64,000 nt of DNA from Apostichopus japonicus (Eukaryota; Echinodermata; Holothuroidea; Aspidochirotida; Stichopodidae), in assembly GCF_037975245.1 (NCBI RefSeq), contig NC_092567.1, positions 17,782,376 to 17,846,375 on the forward strand, in the 5' to 3' direction. Shown here piece after piece: positions 35,580 to 49,591 of this stretch. The notes below the pieces were generated by a model that did no database searches, was not told the origin of the DNA, and saw only the letters and a program-made list of their open reading frames with translations. A program made the translations under genes and the position numbers. The first letter of the stretch is position 1, and the number at the start of each line of letters is the position of its first letter.

Positions 35580-38500
35580 ATAATGACAAGTAACAGTAAC
35601 AGAAGGGACAAAAACACACACAGAATACAGATAGGTTAATTGAGCATGGTGAACACAAAGAGATAAATGTAAGGGGATTAGTAGACAAGGAATGGAGAGA
35701 AGAAAGAAAGAAACCAACTGGGGAAGAGGAGAGGTGGGAGATAAACAGTGGAGGGACAAAAAGAGGATTAAGGGAAGGGGGGAAAAGTTTGGAGAGTATC
35801 ATGGCACACCTACAATGCCCAATTTGGGAAAGTTAAGATTACATAAGATTACATCCTATGCAGCCGGGCTGCAGGATGCTGCAGCCCCCTCAGCAGCTCC
35901 CCATTCTTGATAAATTACCTAAGAGGGATTTGTATCTTCTTGAGGAGGAAATGTATACACTTGTTTCTCCAATGCAGGGTTACAGGGAAGAAAGCTTTTA
36001 ATGGCCTACTCCAGCGTGTGTAATTTTGAGATTCCTGCAAGGTGTGCAAGAGATGGTGCATTTCTTCCTTTCACGTACCCTGTACATAAACTGAATATGA
36101 AATTGTATAGCCACTGGTTTGCACCTAGAAAGTAATGCCATTTTCATTATTGGAAGCCAACAATACTATCACACTTTCTCATGTCTACATAAGAATTAAA
36201 GCCACAATTATCTATTATTATCAAGTTTTCAGAGCTATTTGCTATAAATTGGAATAAAAACTTCTCAATCATCGGAACAGGTTTTGAGGGAAATTCACAG
36301 AAAGTCCTCGTGGGAATTCACCGTGTAAAGATTTAATTATAGAAACAAAAACAGAAAATACAGAAACAGTGGAGAGGTGTGAAACAAAATATAAATGTAA
36401 CGAGAACAGCAATGTTTGACTTTTCTTTTCATTTTGAAGTACCCATTTGTATCAGGAGAACTCTGTTGTTTGCTTTATAAGGACAATTTCCTATCTTGGA
36501 AACAGTAACTAAAAATAACCGGAGGTTCCAAGGCGTGGGTATCAAAGGACGTACACAGCCACAAATTTCTTAGTCAAGGGCCAGAGTGTACTACAAACTG
36601 TCTCCTGTTTTTTGGATCAGGTCAGAGTTACCATACAACGGAATGTGTATTATTTCGAATAGTATGTATAAAACTTTTTATTATGTAATTAGCTTGGCAC
36701 AGATATATTTAAAGGTACAGTATATGTTCTTGAATATATAACAGACAACACAGGGAAATCCCCCTTCGTAGCAAACATGGTTCGTTGGAAATTCAGCAAG
36801 AGTTTCCACTTTGTTATAATTAGCAAGAGTTTCCACCTTGTTATAATTAGCAAGAGTTTCCACCTTGTTATAGCTCTGTAAATCTTTTAAAACAAAATGT
36901 TAAATAAAAATAAAAATAAAGGTTTTTAAAGGCTTTAAAGAGTATTTCGAAAAATAAAGAGCCCCTTTTCTAAATAAAGTTTTTGGTTAAATGTCTTGCT
37001 GGGAGGTCTAAGGTTTGGAAAAACTCAGATGAGGGGACGAGGAGGCAAGCCCAAAGAAGATGCTTCCTTTAGCAAACTGTAATATTGTAAAATAATAAAA
37101 TCAGTACTAAAGTGAATCAATTACCTTCCTCTTGATTGGTTAATAATCGATAGATCAGGCTGATGAACCAAGGATTTTGTCGGGCCGAACCGAGAGCCGC
37201 GAACCACATCTGCCAATCCAGACGTGGTTGATGAGGAGCTGAAGTTATAAATTTTAATTTACGAACTTTACGAATGATTTCATAAAAGACTTATCTCTTT
37301 CGACAATTTAAACATGGGAATATGCTAGATCAAACTCTTCAGGAACAGCATTGTGGTAATTTATTATAAAAAGTCTCGAAGCGTATTTTTACACTATTGT
37401 ATACACCTTTAATGACTATTACTTGAAATAAATTTCGGTTGGTCAAACTATTCAAGATATCTGGTTCAATCCAAACCAAATGAACAAGATTCGGATGTTA
37501 CTATTAATATACAGTGTTTATGCCTAGATGTCTCAAAAGGAAGAAAATGAGCAACAATAAGTCAGAAACATATTTGGTGGCTGGGATATGGTGGCACCTT
37601 GGTCTGACAACATTAAATTCAGCATCTTCTCAACAGGTATTTATTTTAATGTACTTTGGGTGGTACTTTTTCTCATGTATGCAGACTAAATATTTTTTTT
37701 TAATCTATGCATATTTTGAAAGACCTATTTTTCTCCTTTCGGGACATCGGGGAACACATCAGATCAGTATCAGAAAAATCTGAGATGGTCGTCTGGCATT
37801 CCTCTTTGACCAACCTGTCACAATATTTTCACAAAATGAGATGAAATGTACTAAAGGCAATATTCCATTGAAGTCCCAAATTAATGAATAACTAAAATAA
37901 CTTCAGAGGTCCTGTCCTCAAACCAAACAGGAAAGCAATTTTTTTTTTGTAATTCTGAATACTTAACAACAACTGCAGGAACAGCAGAGATGTCACCTGG
38001 CTTGTATTTAAATTCATATGGCTGAATTTATACCAAAAATGACCAAAGAAAAAAATTATTTACAAAAACAAATACTTTAATAGCCATGTGCGTTTTGTCA
38101 TCTCTGAAAGGCTGAATGTTAATCTCCAACCGTTCTGATATGCCGGTTCATGGAGCTAAGTTGAACATTCGACACTGTAATGGTATATGTGTGTGGAGCA
38201 GAGTCACTATATTAAATATGAACCATAAATACCATATATTAAAGTGCTGTTATCACGAAATAAAACATGCTCAGGAGCACTGTACAAAAGAACCAATACC
38301 TGGAATATAAAATTACCAACGTAAGAAAACCTAAAAGTAATAACAGCAATAAAAGTAAAGAAATGATATAAGACAGGGTTATAAACCACAATAAAAAATA
38401 TAAAAATAAAAATATACATAAAAATGGGCACAGTAATGTGGATAAAACAACGAATAAGATTAATGCCCATACTCAAGCCTAAAAAGATAAGTTTTAAAAT

Positions 38501-39980
38501 GCTTCTTAAAAGTGTCAATAGTGATTATTATATAGAAACACTGTGATTTGACAGTACCTTCCAGTGATTTCAGGACTCAGCTTAGGAAGGACTTACCATC
38601 CTCTGTCGGGGAAAAGGTGAATCAAATTTACACTGGGATTATACCGTGTGATTTTGATTTTTTTTATTCAGCAAATTATAATATATTACAATATAAATTT
38701 CGCACGTACGCGATACCTTAACATAAAATAAAATGACAAATCGATGAGATTCAAAACATACTAGTTGGACTTTGAACGCAAATAGGATTTCACGTCCTTT
38801 CTACTGGTATAGCAAAGCAACCTTGTTAACTATTAGCCGAAGTGCACCATATTCCACTTATATAGAATATATAGGCCTATATACAAACATAAATATAAAC
38901 GCAATTGGTGTGCTAACGAGTGTTCTGGATGTATATAGATAACAATATTCCAAAGCAAAAGAAATAAATTCATCTACGTATAAAAAGGTATTATGTGACC
39001 TGCACCAGCGATTTTTTCTTTGTGTGTGCAGTATAGGCCCATTAAATACTGCCATTTTATCATTTATATTTCATTTTTATGGCATGACAACGTGCAGGGT
39101 GGCAAGCAATCTCCATGTTAAGCTTTTAATATACGACTAACAGTGGATAAATTCGCAACGATAGAACCGAACTGTGAGACTTATATGTTAAAGCATGAAC
39201 CTATTCTGAAATAGCGCCATGGTTGATGTAGCATTACAAACTTTTACCATATATGTCATGGTATACCGATATATAATCAAATGGTCTGTCTCGGAGTTCT
39301 AAACTTAACTACTGTTGTAAACCTATACTGGCAGTTTCAAAGTTTAATATTTTGCAGATAATTGTGATGGCAGGTTTAATATTACTGTCTCTATTGTTAT
39401 GTTTAGAATGAACTTATCCTTAAATATATGATTAGTTTAAGTTTTTTTAATTCTAACAAGACGAACTACATTTCCATGTAATATATACTTAACCTGGCCT
39501 TTTGCAAACGCACGGTGGATTCTCGGAAAACCGACGATTGAATTGCTGGAAAGTGATGCATGGTGTCATATTGTAAACCGGAGTGAATATTTTCCCAGTG
39601 TTGATTTGCCCTGAAGTACAGGGAATATGCAGAACTCCCTTCACCTATACGGAGTTTATTCATTCTTGCATTTATTTCTCATTTATTACATGGGGTGGTT
39701 TTCTTTCATGCAAAGAACACTTTGATTTTATGAACAGGATGCGATGTTCATGCTTTTTCACAAAAATTATGTCATGGTCGCTTGTAAAGTTTGTTTTCCA
39801 AAGTAGTCGGGGCTATAGTTTCCACTTCCCGCCCCTTAATCCCTTTTCCCAGGCTTGTCCGTATTAACTTCCTGATCCGTGACATGGAGTTAACAAGCAA
39901 TTAGTTGAACCTCTGCCAAACATTTATGTATACAATAACTTTGTAAACATGTAAGGAAAACGAAACTAACAGCTTCATAC
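35580..39980. other. Non-coding stretch, copy 2
   Basis: Matches 1327-6700 minus the tandem repeat at 2998-3700. No conserved protein frame. It includes the 27-bp repeat listed separately. Confidence 0.45.
36795..36873. repeat. 27-bp tandem repeat, three copies
   Basis: The unit AGCAAGAGTTTCCACCTTGT plus TATAATT starts at 36795, 36822 and 36849. Copy 1 has a single version near 2547, so the expansion is specific to copy 2. Confidence 0.9.
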
Positions 39981-39983
39981 AAC

Positions 39984-40051
39984 CATGGAGCTGTTTATAG
40001 CTCCATGATACAACTGAAAAAACTATGACGTCACACAGTGATCCTATAAAA
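39984..40051 (+). promoter_or_regulatory. Palindrome, CRE and TATA promoter (copy 2)
   Basis: The inverted repeat (39984-40007), TGACGTCA (40026-40033) and TATAAAA (40045-40051) keep the order and spacing seen in copy 1. Confidence 0.6.
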
Positions 40052-40164
40052 CAGAGGCCTTACTTTTGAGCATGACATTCAGACATAACTTCTAATGAAA
40101 TCAACGAAGCGTTAAAAAAGGTGAATTCTCAGAAAAGCAGGATACGTGCTGCTACAAGCTCAAG

Positions 40165-43100
40165 ATGTACACAGGTTCGTTAATTTTTATTCATTTGAAT
40201 TACAATAAACAGTTTATTTATTTAGTATCGAATTAATATAAATTACATCAGGTTTTCAGAGGATGTCTTAGTTTCGTATGTCAATTTTAAGTTATACTCA
40301 AGTACGCTAGTCAAATGTAAGAAGGCCCGGAATCAATCTTAGTTGCCATATCGGGTGACTTGTTACCTCAAAAATATATATTGTACATTATGTATATCGA
40401 AAATCTGAGCTACATATATGAAACCAATTTACTTTCTACTGCGTTGTATATTTAATCAGGTCGAATGAATTAAAGCTTATATTTGGTGTAGGATGCCTGG
40501 GATAGTGTTTAATTTAATGTGAATAGTCACATATGCTTGTTGGACCTATTCTGCCAGATAGGCTGAATTTACAGATTAGTCAAGTCCCAATATAGAGACC
40601 CTAATATATACTGAACCCCAAGTTTTACGTACCTCTCTGAGCACCATCCCACAAGCTATATATCCAAATTTTGCTTTTCGGGTTGTACATGCAGCAAACT
40701 TGATTAGGCGGGGCATATGTATCTTGGGGTTCTAGAGGATTGTAGTGTGATATTGCTTGTACATTTCCTTGCTTCCATCAAATAGGATGCATCAGTTAAT
40801 TGTAGCAAATTTTAAAATGTAAAATTTATAACAAAAACATGATTGATTCGCATCTAGCCATCCCATAATGGTCCAGCCACGTATCTAAATCAGCCAGGGA
40901 AATTTGAATTACACCTACCGCTCCCCCCCCCCCCCCATCACACACACACCCTTGAAGTCATGTGCACATCACTGCTCGGAACCACCGTGGCACCAGCGAG
41001 TCGGTAAAGACCTATCCACTCGATAATTTCAATTCAAATCACTTCAACTTTCTTTCAACCTACACTGTTCAAAGAATTTACAATGATCTGTTTAGACAAG
41101 AGACTTAAAACAAAATAAATGTTTGAAGGGATTAAACAAGGAAGCTACTAAAAGCTTGTGGGATAACAAATATTATCGTTCCCTAACCTCATTTGTTAGA
41201 CTTTTCAGCTTAATGCGTTCTTTGTTTCCTGTCTAGAATTGAACAAACTCAATGCCACAGCTGCAGAAACTGTTTGGACTTTGTCTTCTACAGGTAATGT
41301 ACCGTTTTATAAATCATTAAAATCGTAAATATAATGCACGAAAATTCCAAGTATGAAATCCTTGTACGGCGACTTATCAATGAGGTCTCAAATCAGAATG
41401 AAAGTAAGCAGTAGAAGGATCAGATAAAACAGTCCAATATTATCTAACCTAACATTAATCTAGTCAAGTAGAGAAACCAGTTGTAAACAACATAAAACAG
41501 TACTAGAAATAGACATGTTGATATACATTGAACTATGCATGCATATCATGACCGCGGGCAGCCGTATTGTGAACTTAAGAAATGGGACAACATCTGTATC
41601 TTAAAGACCCTGGTATCCAACGTTCTTTGCTTGGTGACCGGTACTGTGGTCATCTTGGCGACCCTCCGGTGGCGGATGCTATACCCTGGGAATTTACGGG
41701 GAGGGGAGGGGTATGCCCCTGCCTTGTGAGAAATATTTTAATAGGACTAAGAACGTTGAGGTGCAGAATTGAATTTGGGACATTGGTTGCTATCGGCTCA
41801 TTGAACCAATCGGCGGCGTTTGTGTCTTGAAAAATGACTCATATGTTGCCTCGGACGACAATAGTACCCTTCGTGGTTAAACTGATATTATTATTATCAT
41901 TATTATTGTAACGTATGGTAATCAATACAAGTTTCGGTGTTATATCCTAGTGAGGGTACCGTCACCCCTAGATAAGATTACCTTCATGATCAGATTTCCA
42001 AGAAAAAATTGTTTGTTTAGAACAGTACTTAAGTCTTATGTATAGAGGAACGACATTGAAAACCAATGTAGCCTATACTGCCTGTTTACAAACGATTCTG
42101 AAGTGTATACTTTATAAATTAAGGAGACAAGGGGATAAACAAGAACATCAAAATATGACCCTACCCCACCCCTCCTCAAAAAGCATATGTTATGCTTAGG
42201 GTTCCTCTAAGGGAGGATTTTAGGCGAAGTCATAATGTTGATAAGTATAGTCAATGAGAAAGCAAATATTTGAGTGCTGGTAAGGTATCTAAAGATTTCG
42301 GTTTTCAAGATGTTTACCATTAAAACAAGATCATTTTTCTGGGATGTTCCTTTAAGGTTTAAGTGCTGATAAAGTCGGCTCTTCGGTATACGCCATAATG
42401 TTAATCCTTTATTTTTATAAATCGTAATAACTTGACCGAAAAAAATGTATTTCAGTGTATTTCAATCTATAAAGACATTCAACATCAATTAATTCATTGA
42501 TACCCCATGCATTGATTCCCTTGCGTTATCACAATGATAGAAAAAGATTATAGCAAATGTCTCTGAATTTTTCGGGCACCTACTGAAAGAAAAATAAATT
42601 GCAATGTGTTTTTCAATGGTTAAAACGATATTATTAATATCATTATTATTGTAACGACTACCCCAATAATTCTAACCAATATGGAAAGGTAATAACACGG
42701 CAAATGGTTGTATGTTATTGGCATGCGATGTAATAACCGATGCATGCCTATATGATATGCACATTAACATGTTGAACGCGCGCACAAATTTTGGTTATAT
42801 TTTTCGGGCAAGTCGTTACAGCTCCCCCCCCCCCCCCCAATCAAATTGGGCTCCTACGCATATGTCCCTAGCCCCAGGGTGCTCTAAAGTGCGGAGTTAG
42901 AAACAAAAATCATAATTTGCACAATCGTTCTATTGAATTATTACGGTCACTTTCTCGAATGTTATTTATAAAAATGTGGCATGCAGCCTATACATAATGA
43001 CCTTCATGTTTTCGTTCAAACAGGTGACCCGGGCGGTTCAGATGCTCCGTTTGATGTCCTAGGCATTATAATCATCATAGTAATTGTCCTATGTTGTTGT

Positions 43101-43208
43101 GGCTGTTGCTGTGCTGCCTCTGACGACGATCATGATTCCGGAAGATCCTCTCGCCGGACTCAGAGTGCGATAGTCATCACCGAAGTTACGGCATTGGTGA
43201 TTGAATAA
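40165..43208 (+). CDS. Small one-pass membrane protein, three exons (copy 2)
   Basis: Exons 40165-40174, 41237-41293 and 43024-43208, with the same phase-1 GT..AG junctions as copy 1. The product is 83 residues from the ATG at 40165. The upstream ATG at 40095, in frame and open in copy 1, here meets a TAA after six codons (40113-40115), so it can only be an upstream ORF. The helix and CCCGCCC cluster are unchanged and the only amino-acid difference in the shared part is Ile to Leu just before the helix. Exon 2 is identical in both copies while the introns carry many differences, which hints at selection on the protein. Confidence 0.6.
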
Positions 43209-44754
43209 TAACCCAAGTTGTATTACGTTGTATCTTAAGATGCATTTTCCCATGGGGTGAAGCCGGGAAACATGCCATCCCAGTTTTGTGAAGTAACCTT
43301 AAGTGCCCTTTTAATTGATCAAAAGTTCCCCTCCCCCTTCTTGGTAACAAAAAGTATTATTTGTCTAGTTGATATCGTAAAAGTGCTCTTGTTTAAGAGG
43401 TGACAGAAAAAAGGGAAGTAAAAGCATGTGGTTTTTGTTGAAAATCATTCAAATGCTGAAATTTGTGATACGTGCTGCCGAGAGGATCCGTTTTATTCGA
43501 ATTGTTCTAATGTAACTTTGTTGGTTTGTTTAATTACCCCTCACATCAAAGCCACATATGTCGCTGCCTCTCGGATGTTGTGCCCCGTTAGATTAAACAC
43601 TCTTCCACAGCCCGTGTCTTGTTGTGGCCACTTATAGTTGATGTATAGCGTAACCATCTATTTCGTTAGCCTTCAAGTTGGTCTTTTCGTGTCAATTTGA
43701 GCAAAGCTATGTATTACTAATCACATAGTAAGATGCCTAAGAAAACGAGGTTGTACTTACATTCATTTGATTACCTGCATTAAGTGAGTTGCGGGGCGGC
43801 GCTGAGGACGAGGCAAAGGGAGGGGTTGTGGATGACGGGGTAGGATGCAGAAGTTCCCCTCCGTTTGAAAAAAACCTCACCTTACAGAAATGATAGGCCT
43901 ACCATCAAAGGTCTGGGACTGAAGTGGGCGATCCTGGATTGAAGTAGTGGGGTTTTTTCCACACTTAGTGGGATGCTAATTTACCTTACTTCATATGTAT
44001 GTTTGAGGAGATAAGCGGTTTAATTTTGAACCTATTACTTATTAAATTATCATTGAATTACTTGAAAACATCGATATTTACGTCGTTTAGCCTAATAGTA
44101 TGGGATTGATTATTTTAGAGGGTAGTACTGGCTTGATATGTTTTTGGTAAGTAAATTCAACTGTTTCAGGGATATGAAGAGACTAAACAAATACCGATAT
44201 TATTCATGTGTAGCCTACTTACTGCTCAAACTTACTATGTTGAACTTTATATCAAGTTTCGAACTTCATAAAACGTGGAGAGTATTGTGGAGAGAATACG
44301 TTGTTAAAACTGCAATTTTGCGATTACCTTTGCTGTAGAGTTCAAATGGTACGGATACAAAGTTTGAGAAATGTACTGCCAATTTGTTTAGAATGTTCTA
44401 AATGATAGCCACTACAATATGTTAACCACAGGAATGTAGCACCTGGCAACTATCACATTGTACAAGGTCAAGCAAGAGTGCAATTTGTGCTCGAGTAAAA
44501 TTTCTAAGTACACCTAATTAGCTCTATAAATATATATTAGGAATTTTTATCTTTAAATCATTGTGATTAAATGGCAGAAATGAACGAAACGAATTGTCCA
44601 GTTGGTCTTTGAAGTTTGTGCCAACGTCGGAAAAAAATCCTGTGACCCACTGCAGCAACAGAGTGCTTTGTTCTATCATTTGCTTCCCGAGAGGAAGAAG
44701 CTACATTGCCAACACAGGAAGCTAATGTACTCGACACGTAACTTCATAACACAA
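43209..44754. other. Non-coding stretch, copy 2
   Basis: Counterpart of 9935-11480 with no conserved frame. Confidence 0.4.
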
Positions 44755-45497
44755 GGCATTTCGCTGATAATCTATCCACTGATTGCTACGAGACATGTAA
44801 TTGATGGCGTGAAATAAACGAAAATGAATTGTTAATGTGACCTGCAATGTTACTACAAACATTACTGCAGATAAACCTAACAGTATTCTCCCTTGTATAT
44901 TTACTGTGACTGCTTGTCTGCGTCTGTACGTAATGATGATGTACGTACTTCTGCAGTAAACGTTGAGGTCCGTGTTGTATTCTTACAGCACTGTCCAGTA
45001 TTTTGTCAGATATTACGTGTATGCTTACACGATATTCTCACTGGAACTTTTCTTTAACTCTCTCAGACATAGCCAGTCGGTATAAAACATTTTAATCCTG
45101 TATGTGTACAATAATAATTCCTTTTGCATACGGGTGTTCTATGTGTACAATGATATTGCTGTTCTACTACAGGAACTTTTGTGCAACAACAATACTTGTC
45201 AATGGGTTAGCAGTATACCTCTTTATGAATACAATATTATTGCTGTTCATGTATGAGGATCTGTTGTACTTCTCTAGACGGTGTGTTAACAGTTCTCTAC
45301 TGTGAGTTGAAAATAGCATTGCTTTTCACTTAACAGGGCATTTCGCTGATAATCTATCCACTGATTGCTACGAGACATGTAATTGATGGCGTGAAATAAA
45401 CGTAAATGAATTGTTAATGTGACCTGCAATGTTACTACAAACATTACTGCAGATAAACCTAACAGTATTCTCCCTTGTATATTTACTGCGACTGCTT
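44755..45497. repeat. Local 161-bp duplication around a transposed 423-bp segment
   Basis: Positions 44755-44915 and 45337-45497 are near-identical direct repeats. Between them, about 44914-45336 copies the sequence at about 55475-55903 (GTCTGCGTCTGTACG to CACTTAACAG), 10.5 kb away in the same segment, with a 6-bp difference. Copy 1 has no such insert. The structure looks like a template switch or a duplicative repair event. Confidence 0.8.
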
Positions 45498-46290
45498 TGT
45501 TACTGCAAACGTCACTGTAGATCAGCATAACTGCATAGTTATTGCATTATTACTGTAACGGTATTGTACTACACACATTAACTGTAGATCAACCGATTGC
45601 AATATTATTGTAATGGTATTGTTACCATAAACATAACTGCAGATAAACGTTACTGGATTCTCCCTGTATTTGACGGTAAATGCATTGTTACTGTAACGGC
45701 TTTGTGACTACAAATATTACTGCAAATAAAGGTAACTGCATTCTCCCTGTATTTGACTGTAACTGCATTGTTACTGCAACATTACTGCAGATAAACGTTA
45801 CTGCATTCTCACGTATTTAACTGTAAATGCACTGTAACGGCTTTGTGCCTTCAAACATTTCTGCAAATAAAGGTAACTGCCTCCTCCCTGTATTTGACTG
45901 TAACAACATTGTTACTGCAAACATTACTGCAGATCTACTTAACTGCATTGTTACTGCAATATTACTGTAACGGCATTGTTACTACAAACATTACTGCAGA
46001 TAAACGTAACAGCATTCTCACTGTATTTTGGTCTGTGATGGCTTTATTACTGCAAACATAATTGTACGAGATCAACTTAACTGCATTGTTATACTGTAAC
46101 GGCATTGCTATTACAAACATTACTGCAAATAAAAGAAACTGCATTCTCCCTGTATTTTTACTGTGACTGCCTTGTTACTGCAATTTTACTTCATTGTTAC
46201 TGCAACTTTACTGTAATTGCATGGTTACACCAAACGTTACTTTAGATACACCTAAGTGCATTTTTACTGTATCGTTACTGCATTGTTTGG
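45498..46290. repeat. TTACTGCA-type degenerate satellite (copy 2)
   Basis: Main part of the copy-2 array matching 11540-12490. The first units lie at 44820-44912, before the inserted segment. Confidence 0.85.
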
Positions 46291-47214
46291 TTGGTGCATT
46301 TTCGGGAATATTTAGATTGAAAACGGGGGATGTACACCCCACATGCTCACTCCCCCCGTAACTCTGCTATATTTGTGGTGGTGTGGGAATGATGATGGGT
46401 TGTAGAAAGGGGCATAGCCAACATTCGTGGTGTGAGGGGCAAAGGCAACCCCCCCCCCACGCTTGCATACAGGAATAAGACTTTCAATGACACTATGAAG
46501 GCTCTACCCTCTGAAACGAGTTCTTGGGGACCGGGCACACATTTTGCTGACATCTGTTCTAGGGAAGGGCCTTTCAGAAAACTTTGTTTCGGTAAGAGGA
46601 CTGTGATGCAAAATGGTGCTATCACTTCCATGCAAATGGAGATTCTGTGTTTTACTGAAAACGATAATCAGGTGACATACGACGTAAGAAATTTTGACTA
46701 AAAGTGTCAATTATTGAAGCATTGTTAAAAGGAATATTCTACTCAAGTTTTCGCCTGAAAATTCAATATATTAAATTATGATAAAACGATTTTCAAATTC
46801 AAATTCAAATTAGACTGTCTTTCTGAAGGGTATGGACCTATTTTAAACACATTATACTGAAAATGTATGACACTTGATAAAGAGGACAACATCCGTTGTC
46901 CTCATTATTCTGAGAAGAATTTAAATATCACGAATTTTATTTGAAGAAAAAAAAACAATCACAGAAAACCTCACAAAATGATCAAATTTGGACGAAAAAT
47001 CGAGGTTTCCAAATATCAGTCTAAATATTGACAATGGATTCATGTGGATCAGAAGCATGTTCCCTACAAAATGATCGAAAATGATCAACAGTCCGAAGAA
47101 TCTCAGTAGGCTAATCTTCAGTCCGCTAAACCTCAGTCGGATGACCCTCGACTCGGTGTGGTGAACTTCGATAGGCTGTCTTTCAGTCAGTCAAATTCAA
47201 TAGAGTAACCACAG
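46291..47214. other. Non-coding stretch with minisatellite remnant
   Basis: Contains a poly-C run near 46449, one unit of the 322-bp repeat and, from about 47090, the rest of the 16-bp minisatellite up to the BEL target site CACAG (47210-47214). Confidence 0.5.
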
Positions 47215-47910
47215 TGTAGAATTGGGAAAAACTTGAAGGACGCCACCAACAGAATCTAGGTCTCGCTCATGACTTTATTTACGTTAACCGATTCACTGCA
47301 AACGAGAACAAATTAAACCAAGATAAAATAATAAAATATACAAGAAAAAGATACATTAAGACATACAGAAATACTGTCACAAACGGCCTTCCTAAGATCG
47401 ATGGACGATACCATAACGGACTAGAAACACACACGATATTGTGACTAAAATACAAGTAAAGCGATGTACACTCACGTAAGGTAAAATACAACAAAAGAAA
47501 TTAACTAGAGTAAGGACAAGAGCTTATGAACGCTCCGGGATGGGTTATGATCTTGTACACATATACAAGCTAGGTAACGCACAAAACCTAGGCCAACAAC
47601 AACAATAGTGCAATGTAACTTATCCTAAATGGTTAACAGTGCAACCGTAAACTCAACTTAAATAACTTATTTATCTTAACTACACAAATGTCAAATCAAA
47701 TCAACTACACCGTAATTCTTACCGAAGTTTTGTGACCTTTAAAAATGTTCCCGCATCTACAGATAAAATGCATATGAACTAAAAGAATAACTTTAAAAGT
47801 AAGCTTTAACATCACGCTTAAGGCGTTAGTGTCGCCATGTTGTTTCTTAAAGAATAACGTACAAAACCCGTCGAGCGCCCTCCCCTATACCTAGAAACTA
47901 CACTGCAACA
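47215..47910 (-). repeat. 3' LTR of the BEL/Pao element
   Basis: 696 bp, starting TGTAGAATTGGG and ending CTGCAACA on the plus strand. The purine-rich stretch just inside it (47911-47925, read on the minus strand as AAAGGGCCGGAA) is the likely polypurine tract. Confidence 0.93.
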
Positions 47911-48088
47911 TTCCGGCCCTTTAATTGTAACATCAATTACACAAACTAGTAGTTCCACTTAAACGCGGAAGCATAAGACCATAAAAATTAAAGAAATCAA
48001 CCAAACCCAAATAACTGTCAATTTGAATTACAAACATAACATAGTGTCCTTTAGCCACCACCCAAAACATAATGTAACCGACAGGATC

Positions 48089-49591
48089 CTAAGAGAATTG
48101 GTGGGAAAAGGGGTAGTTACTCTTCCCTTCACATTCTAGCAACAAACATAGCTTATGGATTGGTCTTTCCAGTGTTGAGTGTTGTGTTTTGATGCAACAG
48201 GATCTGACGTGGCCCTTACTGTCAACTTTGGTCTCCAGCACACGTCCCAACAACCAGCTGTTCCTTGGCAGAGATTCGTCAACGACAGAAACGACGTCCC
48301 CTTTCTGGATGTTTCTTTTGGGCGAGAACCATTTTTGCCTCTTCTGCAGTAGTGGAAGATATTCCTTGCGCCATCTTGCCCAAAATAAGTCTGCAAGATA
48401 TTGGACTTGGCGCCATCGCCTGCGGACGTAGACATCCTTTCTGTCAAATACACCTGGCGGCATCAACGCACAGCTCCTCATGGTCAACAGCATATTTGGC
48501 GTCAACGGCTTAATGTCCTCCGGGTGGGTGGAAACAGTAGTTAGGGGTCTCTCATTGACTACGTTTTCAATCTCGCACATTAATGTAGCAAGACCTTCGT
48601 CATCAAGTCGCATGGTCTGTTCCTTTAAGATGCCGTTCATAACTTTCCTAACAACTCTTATCATAGCTCCCCAAATGCCACCAAAGTGGGAGGCGGCAGG
48701 AGGGTTAAACTCCCATGTGATACCTCGCTGGGCCAGCCAGTCAGGGATGTCGCTTTTGTTCCAAGCCTTCAATGCTTCTCTCAAAGTTCTCTCCGTACCA
48801 ACAAAATTGGTACCATTATCGCTTCGAATGCTACTTATTGATCCTCTCCTGCACAGAAATCTTCTCAGCGCATTCAAGCAGCTGTCACTGTCAGCCGAGT
48901 GCAGGATCTCAAGGTGTATGGCCCTTGTGGCTATACAAGTGAGTATGAGTCCATATCTTTTGACTATACTCCTTCCTCTTTTGATCTCAAACGGACCAAA
49001 CATGTCAATACCGGTATGATCAAATGGCGGCCTGTCACTTGTTACCCTTTCAATTGGTAGAGCAGCCATCTTTTGTTCACCTCTTTTGGCTTGGTACTTT
49101 CTGCATATGGTGCACTTGCCAACTATACTTCGGATGATAGTTCCGGCACCGACTACCCAATACTTCTTCCACAGTCTCACGAGGATGGCAGACTTGCCCA
49201 TGTGACCCAATGACTTGTGCGTTTCCAGAACTATAAGACGGGCAACTGGTGAACTCTTAGGTATGACTATCTGATGCTTGGTTTCTTCAGGTAAATCAGC
49301 CCTTCTCAATCTACCTCCAACGACAATTAGACCACCTCGCAATATGGGGTCTAGTGTTCGCAATGGACTTTTCCTCATCACTGAGTTGATTTCTTTCTCC
49401 GAACCACTGGTTAGGGCTTTCAACTCTGCCTCAAAGTGCCTGTTTTGCTCATGGGAAAGAATGAGCGTTTCTGCAGCCTTCAAATTATCTACAGTCAAGT
49501 GGGAGCAAACAGATTCAGACCGGCATCTCGCTCGCACCTTCTTCGTAAATTTGATGACTGTGCCCACTACTCTTTTGAGCTTGGAGTAACT
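48089..49591 (-). CDS. BEL/Pao integrase and C-terminal part of Pol
   Basis: Last third of the Gag-Pol frame, after an in-frame TAG (49592-49594). Numbering from codon 49567, an HHCC zinc-binding domain is at H117, H122, C152 and C155. The catalytic core has D188 (GIDMFGP) and D250 (SDNGTNF). The family usually has FGGLWE at the third acidic position; here it reads FGGIWG, so the catalytic Glu is replaced by Gly (codon 48668-48670). The C-terminal domain (about 380-480) is the one usual in this superfamily. It would only be made by reading through the upstream stop. The frame ends at a natural stop before the polypurine tract. Confidence 0.9.
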   Translation of the reverse strand, partial: SYSKLKRVVGTVIKFTKKVRARCRSESVCSHLTVDNLKAAETLILSHEQNRHFEAELKALTSGSEKEINSVMRKSPLRTLDPILRGGLIVVGGRLRRADLPEETKHQIVIPKSSPVARLIVLETHKSLGHMGKSAILVRLWKKYWVVGAGTIIRSIVGKCTICRKYQAKRGEQKMAALPIERVTSDRPPFDHTGIDMFGPFEIKRGRSIVKRYGLILTCIATRAIHLEILHSADSDSCLNALRRFLCRRGSISSIRSDNGTNFVGTERTLREALKAWNKSDIPDWLAQRGITWEFNPPAASHFGGIWGAMIRVVRKVMNGILKEQTMRLDDEGLATLMCEIENVVNERPLTTVSTHPEDIKPLTPNMLLTMRSCALMPPGVFDRKDVYVRRRWRQVQYLADLFWARWRKEYLPLLQKRQKWFSPKRNIQKGDVVSVVDESLPRNSWLLGRVLETKVDSKGHVRSCCIKTQHSTLERPIHKLCLLLECEGKSNYPFSHQFS

